From NCBI RefSeq assembly GCF_030063415.1, contig NZ_JASITA010000047.1:1-53619 (forward strand): a DNA stretch of 53,619 bases, written 5' to 3'. Under the pieces are notes generated by a model. The model made no database searches. It was not told the origin of the DNA and worked only from the letters and a program-made list of their open reading frames with translations. This document shows positions 48,963 through 53,619 of this stretch, one piece after another. The stretch's first letter is position 1. The number at the start of each line of letters is the position of its first letter. Origin of the DNA: Streptomyces sp. H27-C3. GTDB taxonomy: Bacteria > Actinomycetota > Actinomycetes > Streptomycetales > Streptomycetaceae. Position numbers and translations under genes: made by a program.

Positions 48963-49964
48963 ATGGAACTCCACGACGTCTGGTTCGTACTCATCGCCGT
49001 TCTGTGGATCGGCTACTTCTTCCTGGAGGGGTTCGACTTCGGGATCGGTGTCCTGACGAAGCTGCTCGCCCGCGACCGCAAGGAGCGGCGAGTCCTCATC
49101 AACACCATCGGGCCCGTCTGGGACGGCAACGAGGTGTGGCTGCTGAGCGCGGGCGGTGCGACCTTCGCCGCCTTCCCCGAGTGGTACGCCACGCTCTTCT
49201 CGGGCTTCTATCTGCCGCTGCTGCTCATCCTGTTCTGCCTCATCGTCCGAGGCGTCGCCTTCGAGTACCGGGCGAAGCGCACCGAGGACCGCTGGCAGAC
49301 CAACTGGGAGCACGCGATCTTCTGGACCTCGCTGCTGCCCGCTTTCCTGTGGGGTGTCGCCTTCGGCAACATCGTGCGCGGCGTGAAGATCGACGCGGAC
49401 ATGGAGTACGTCGGTACCCTCGGGGACCTGCTCAACCCGTACTCCCTCCTGGGCGGGCTCGTCACACTGAGCCTCTTCACCTTCCACGGTGCGGTGTTCG
49501 CCGGGCTCAAGACTCTCGGCGACATCCGGCAGCGGGCGCGCGGGCTGGCGCTCAAGCTCGGGGTCGTCACCGCGGTACTGGCCCTCGTCTTCCTGATCTG
49601 GACGCAGAAGGACAACGGTGACGGCGCGAGCCTCGTCGCGATGATCGTGGCGGTGTTTTCGCTGGTCGCGGCCATCGCATTCACCGCGGCTGGACGCGAG
49701 GGGTGGGCATTCGGCCTGTCCGGCGTGACCATCGTGGCCGCGGTGGCGATGCTCTTCCTGACACTTTTCCCGAACGTCATGCCGTCCTCGCTGAACGACG
49801 CGTGGAACCTCACTGTCACCAACGCCTCGTCCACGCCCTACACCCTGAAGATCATGACCTGGTGCGCCGGGATCGCCACGCCGGTGGTGCTGCTGTACCA
49901 GGGCTGGACGTACTGGGTGTTCCGTAAGCGCATCGGCACCCAGCACATCGCCGATGCCCACTAG
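48963..49964 (+). CDS. cydB: Cytochrome bd oxidase subunit II
   Basis: A 333-residue membrane subunit. The N-terminal MELHDVWFVLIAVLWIGYF and GFDFGIG, then GNEVWLLSAGGATFAAFPEW near residue 56, are diagnostic. About eight helices follow. The start is ATG 48963, 11 bp after cydA, with GAGGAGC upstream. It is translated with cydA and followed six bases later by cydCD. Confidence 0.97.
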   Translation: MELHDVWFVLIAVLWIGYFFLEGFDFGIGVLTKLLARDRKERRVLINTIGPVWDGNEVWLLSAGGATFAAFPEWYATLFSGFYLPLLLILFCLIVRGVAFEYRAKRTEDRWQTNWEHAIFWTSLLPAFLWGVAFGNIVRGVKIDADMEYVGTLGDLLNPYSLLGGLVTLSLFTFHGAVFAGLKTLGDIRQRARGLALKLGVVTAVLALVFLIWTQKDNGDGASLVAMIVAVFSLVAAIAFTAAGREGWAFGLSGVTIVAAVAMLFLTLFPNVMPSSLNDAWNLTVTNASSTPYTLKIMTWCAGIATPVVLLYQGWTYWVFRKRIGTQHIADAH

Positions 49965-49970
49965 TGGGGG

Positions 49971-52900
49971 ATGTTTCACGTGAAACCGATCGACCCGCGT
50001 CTGCTCCGGTACGCCCGAGCCACCCGCTTCTTCCTGGGAGCGGTGGTGGTGCTCGGGCTGGCCGGGGCGGGCCTGGTCGTCGCCCAGGCGATGCTCATCG
50101 CCGAAGTGGTGGTGGGCTCCTTCCAGCGGGGTCTTGACGGCGCTGAATTGCGCACACCGCTGCTTCTGCTGGCCGCGGTCGCGCTGGGGCGGGGACTGGT
50201 GGCCTGGCTGACGGAGCTCGCCGCACACCGGGCGAGCGCGGCGGTCAAGTCGGAGCTGCGGGGACGGCTGCTGGAGCGGGCCGTCGGTCTGGGGCCGGGG
50301 TGGCTGACCGGACAGCGGGTCGGTTCGCTGGTCGCCCTCGCGACACGAGGTGTCGACGCGCTGGACGACTACTTCTCGCGGTATCTGCCGCAGCTCGGGC
50401 TCGCGGTGGTCGTCCCGGTGGCGGTGCTCGCCCGGATCGTCACCGAGGACTGGGTCTCGGCCGCGGTCATCGTGGTGACCCTGCCGCTGATCCCCATCTT
50501 CATGATCCTCATCGGGTGGGCGACCCAGGCGCGGATGGACCGTCAGTGGCGGCTGCTGTCCCGGCTGTCCGGGCATTTCCTGGACGTGGTCGCGGGGCTG
50601 CCGACGCTCAAGGTCTTCGGGCGGGCGAAGGCGCAGGCCGAGTCGATCCGCACGATCACCGACGAGTACCGGCAGGCCACTCTGCGGACATTGCGGATCG
50701 CGTTCCTGTCGTCGTTCGCACTGGAACTGCTGGCAACTCTTTCGGTGGCGCTGGTGGCGGTCGGCATCGGCATGCGGCTCGTCCACGGTGACCTGGACCT
50801 GTACACGGGCCTGGTCATTCTGGTGCTCGCGCCCGAGGCGTATCTGCCGCTGCGGCAGGTCGGGGCGCAGTACCACGCGGCGGCCGAGGGGCTGTCCGCC
50901 GCGGCAGAGATCTTCGACGTGCTGGAGACCGAGCCGCGGACGGACGGCACGGCAGACGTTCCGGCCGGTGCGCTGCGGGTGGAAGGTGTGACGGTCCGGC
51001 ACCCGGGACGCAGTGAGGCCTCGCTCGACTCGGCCTCACTGGTCGTCGGTGAGGGCGAGACGGTCGCGGTCGTCGGGCCGAGCGGAGTCGGCAAGACCAC
51101 GCTGCTCAATGTGCTGCTGGGTTTCGCGCCGGCGGACGAGGGACGGGTCCTCGTCGGGGACACGGACCTGGCCGACGTGTCGATGGAGCGGTGGCGGGAG
51201 CGGATCGCCTGGGTGCCGCAGCGCCCGTATCTCTTCGCGGGAACAGTCGCGGAGAACGTACGGCTCGCGCGGCCGGACGCGGACGAGGCGGCCGTGATCG
51301 CCGCACTGCGGGACGCGGGGGCGTACGACTTCGTGGCCGCCCTCCCCCAGGGGGTGCGGACGCGCCTCGGTGAGGACGGCGCGGGGATCTCGGCGGGGCA
51401 GCGGCAACGACTCGCCCTGGCAAGGGCGTTCCTGGCCGACCGGCCGCTGCTGTTGCTCGACGAGCCGACGGCGAACCTCGACGGCGAGACGGAGGCGGGC
51501 ATCGTCGACGCCGTCCGGCGACTCGCGGCAGGACGCACGGTGGTGCTGGTCGTCCACCGTCCGGCGCTGCTGGTGGTGGCCGACCGGGTGGTCGAGCTGT
51601 CCCGCCCGGTCCCGGACAGCGGCGCCGCTGTGCCCCTTCAGGGGCGGCCGTGGCAGCCGCTGGACGGTACAGCGCGCGGGGCGGCCGGGGGGGCCGTGGC
51701 GCTCGTCGGTGAGCCCCCGAAGGGGATCGTCGGCGTCGGCGTACTGGCCAGGGTCCGGGGGGCCGCCGGTGCCCTGCGCGGCCGGCTGGCCCTGGCGCTC
51801 CTGCTGGGGAGCCTCGCGCTGGGCTCGGCCGTGGGACTCATGGCCGTCTCCGGCTGGCTGATCTCGCGGGCATCCGAACAGCCGCCCGTGCTCTATCTGA
51901 TGGTCGCGGTCACGGCGACCAGGGCCTTCGGCATCGGGCGGGCCGTGTTCCGCTACGCCGAGCGGATCGTGTCGCACGACGCGGTACTGCGGATGCTCGC
52001 CGAGCTGAGGGCGGCGGTCTACGGCAGGCTGGAGCGGATCGCCCCGGCCGGACTGCGCGAGACCCGGCGCGGCGATCTGCTGTCCCGGCTCGTCGCCGAC
52101 GTCGACGTGCTGCAGGACTACTGGCTGCGCTGGCTGCTGCCCGCCGGGGCGGCCGTGACGGTGGGTGCGGGGGCCGTCGGGTTCACCGCGTGGCTGCTGC
52201 CCGAGGCGGGTGCCGTGCTGGCCGTCGGGCTGATCGTCGCCGGGGTCGGAGTGCCGCTGGTGAGCGGGGCCTGCGCCCGGCGGGCCGAGCGGCAGCTGGC
52301 TCCCGCGCGCGGAACGCTGGCCACCCGCATCGCCGACCTACTCGGCGGCACGGCCGAGGTGACCGTCGCCGGGGCGCTGAAGCGCCGTATCGGTGAGGTG
52401 AAGGAGGCCGACGGGGTGCTCACACGGATCGCCTCGCGCGCCGCGGCGGCCACCGCGCTCGGCGGGGGGCTCTCGGCGCTGGTGTGCGGGCTCACGGTGG
52501 TGTGCGCCGCGTTCGTCGGAGTGCAGGGCGTGCACGACGGGCGGCTGTCGGGGGTGTCCCTGGCCGTGGTGGTACTGACCCCGCTGGCCGCGTTCGAGGC
52601 GGTCACCGGGCTGCCGCTCGCCGTGCAGTACCGGCAGCGCGTCAAGCGCGGCGCGGAGCGGGTGTACGAGGTGCTGGACACGCCGGTGCCGGTGCATGAG
52701 CCCGCCGTTCCCGCTCGCGGGCCCGTTACGCCGTTCCCGCTGGAGGTGCGGGGCCTGAGCGCCAGGTACGCCGGGCAGGAGCGGGACGCGCTGACGGACT
52801 TCGACCTGACGCTGGAGGCGGGCAGCCGGATCGCCGTGGTCGGCCTCTCCGGATCCGGGAAGACGACACTCGCGCAGGTGCTGCTGCGGTTCCTGGACGC

Positions 52901-53495
52901 GGGGGCGGGTACCTACACGCTCGGCGGTAAGGACACCGCGGAGCTGGCGGGGGACGACGTACGGCGGCTGGTCGGACTGTGCGCGCAGGACGCGCACCTC
53001 TTCGACAGCTCCGTACGGGAGAACCTCAGGCTGGCCCGTACGGATGCCACCGAGGGCGAGCTGCGGCAGGCGCTGCGCGCGGCCCGGCTGCTGACCTGGG
53101 TCGACGCACTGCCCGACGGGCTCGGCACGCTCGTCGGGGAACACGGCGCCCGGCTGTCCGGCGGCCAGCGCCAGCGCCTCGCACTGGCCCGCGCCCTCCT
53201 CGCGGACTTTCCCGTCCTGGTGCTCGACGAGCCGGCCGAGCATCTGGACCTGGCGACGGCGGACGCGCTGACGGCGGACCTGCTGAGGGCGACCGAGGGG
53301 CGTACGACGCTGCTCATCACACACCGATTGCAGGGCCTCTCCGCAGTGGACGAGGTGATCGTGCTGGACGAGGGGCGGGTCGTACAGCGGGGCGGGTACG
53401 CGGAGCTGGCGGAGGCCGATGGGCCGCTGAGGCGGATGCTGGCACGCGAGCGGGAGACCGGACCGGTCAGCACCTGGCAGCCCGTACCGCGCTAA
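49971..53495 (+). CDS. cydCD: Fused ABC exporter CydDC
   Basis: A 1174-residue protein joining CydD and CydC in one chain, the usual form in Streptomyces. Each half has six helices and an ATP-binding domain. First half: Walker A GPSGVGKTTL near residue 367, signature ISAGQRQRLALARAF near 472, Walker B LLLLDEPTANLD. Second half: GLSGSGKTTL near 960, LSGGQRQRLALARAL near 1060, Walker B VLVLDEPAEHLD. It exports thiols needed to assemble cytochrome bd. The start is ATG 49971, six bases after cydB. The first codons (M-F-H-V-K-P) are a parS site. Confidence 0.96.
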   Translation: MFHVKPIDPRLLRYARATRFFLGAVVVLGLAGAGLVVAQAMLIAEVVVGSFQRGLDGAELRTPLLLLAAVALGRGLVAWLTELAAHRASAAVKSELRGRLLERAVGLGPGWLTGQRVGSLVALATRGVDALDDYFSRYLPQLGLAVVVPVAVLARIVTEDWVSAAVIVVTLPLIPIFMILIGWATQARMDRQWRLLSRLSGHFLDVVAGLPTLKVFGRAKAQAESIRTITDEYRQATLRTLRIAFLSSFALELLATLSVALVAVGIGMRLVHGDLDLYTGLVILVLAPEAYLPLRQVGAQYHAAAEGLSAAAEIFDVLETEPRTDGTADVPAGALRVEGVTVRHPGRSEASLDSASLVVGEGETVAVVGPSGVGKTTLLNVLLGFAPADEGRVLVGDTDLADVSMERWRERIAWVPQRPYLFAGTVAENVRLARPDADEAAVIAALRDAGAYDFVAALPQGVRTRLGEDGAGISAGQRQRLALARAFLADRPLLLLDEPTANLDGETEAGIVDAVRRLAAGRTVVLVVHRPALLVVADRVVELSRPVPDSGAAVPLQGRPWQPLDGTARGAAGGAVALVGEPPKGIVGVGVLARVRGAAGALRGRLALALLLGSLALGSAVGLMAVSGWLISRASEQPPVLYLMVAVTATRAFGIGRAVFRYAERIVSHDAVLRMLAELRAAVYGRLERIAPAGLRETRRGDLLSRLVADVDVLQDYWLRWLLPAGAAVTVGAGAVGFTAWLLPEAGAVLAVGLIVAGVGVPLVSGACARRAERQLAPARGTLATRIADLLGGTAEVTVAGALKRRIGEVKEADGVLTRIASRAAAATALGGGLSALVCGLTVVCAAFVGVQGVHDGRLSGVSLAVVVLTPLAAFEAVTGLPLAVQYRQRVKRGAERVYEVLDTPVPVHEPAVPARGPVTPFPLEVRGLSARYAGQERDALTDFDLTLEAGSRIAVVGLSGSGKTTLAQVLLRFLDAGAGTYTLGGKDTAELAGDDVRRLVGLCAQDAHLFDSSVRENLRLARTDATEGELRQALRAARLLTWVDALPDGLGTLVGEHGARLSGGQRQRLALARALLADFPVLVLDEPAEHLDLATADALTADLLRATEGRTTLLITHRLQGLSAVDEVIVLDEGRVVQRGGYAELAEADGPLRRMLARERETGPVSTWQPVPR
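49973..49986. other. parS (ParB-binding site) over the start of cydCD
   Basis: Perfect GTTTCACGTGAAAC beginning at the third base of the cydCD ATG and encoding F-H-V-K-P in frame. Confidence 0.95.
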
Positions 53496-53509
53496 GGGCT
53501 CGCAGAGAT

Positions 53510-53619
53510 TCAACATGCGTGTTTGATGTTGTCCGGGGGTTCGGTGCCGTAGGCATCGAGGTAGGCGGCCACGTCTGCGGGGGTGGTGAATCGTGCTGTG
53601 GAGCGAGGGACGGTGCATT
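53510..53619 (-). CDS. C-terminal fragment of an unidentified protein (cut by the window edge)
   Basis: One minus-strand frame reads 35 residues from the edge (TVPRSTARFTTPADVAAYLD and on to DNIKHAC) and stops at 53510-53512, only 14 bp after cydCD ends. Codon use in the readable part is Streptomyces-like. The remainder lies outside the window and the family is not recognised. Confidence 0.5.
   Translation of the reverse strand, partial: CTVPRSTARFTTPADVAAYLDAYGTEPPDNIKHAC

Overview
The window is high-GC actinobacterial chromosome and almost certainly Streptomyces. It carries the sporulation pair ssgR-ssgA, a fused cydCD, a DUF5326 gene, many GTG starts, and six perfect copies of the ParB site GTTTCACGTGAAAC. 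The gene order pcnA / DUF6049 / murJ / pseudokinase / sigM / anti-sigma / trxB is the origin-flanking cell-envelope cluster shared with Mycobacterium. The rpsF-ssb-rpsR-rplI and dnaB genes follow, so the window is one origin-proximal arm, with oriC expected off the left edge. Most of it is conserved core, and no clear-cut new multi-gene system was found. The unusual signals are short DNA elements laid over the core genes.

Layout. 0-9.3 kb: minus-strand block DUF6049, murJ, pseudokinase, sigM, anti-sigma, trxB, the last behind a textbook sigma-R promoter. 9.4-12.3 kb: pcnA converging on an MFS gene, with two parS sites between them, one at the centre of a 44-bp perfect palindrome. 12.3-21.7 kb: inositol-phosphate synthase and PadR, a class A penicillin-binding protein, a GT87-like membrane glycosyltransferase, an alanine-racemase-like protein and a FemX-type ligase. 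These are envelope genes, except that the inositol-phosphate enzyme serves mycothiol and phosphoinositide synthesis. 21.9-27.1 kb: rpsF-ssb-rpsR-rplI, a MATE exporter, and dnaB behind a cluster of DnaA boxes. 27.1-30 kb: GNAT and MarR opposite an MFS exporter and a GlcG/HbpS-like gene, both of which carry single-base frameshifts.

30-36.7 kb: accessory-looking metabolic genes, namely a membrane protein, a globin-reductase with a 200-residue disordered N-terminus, a Nudix hydrolase, a LysR regulator, a cystathionine gamma-lyase-family enzyme, a four-TM holin-like protein and a cupin. 36.8-38.6 kb: DUF5326, ssgR, ssgA. 38.7-42.1 kb: a YibE/F-like membrane protein, then a TPP riboswitch and thiC. 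42.1-47 kb: a membrane protein, a PPP-family phosphatase, a LacI regulator and hisC. 47-53.5 kb: the cydA-cydB-cydCD operon behind a Rex operator. A fragment of another gene enters from the right edge.

Points most worth a second look: parS sites that double as the start region of two unrelated genes, giving both proteins the same N-terminus FHVKP; parS nested in a terminator-like palindrome; two inverted-repeat elements (18964-19045 and 47032-47195) each sitting exactly on a neighbouring stop codon; the DnaA-box cluster ahead of dnaB; and the paired frameshifts. All function calls come from reading the sequence, with no database search.
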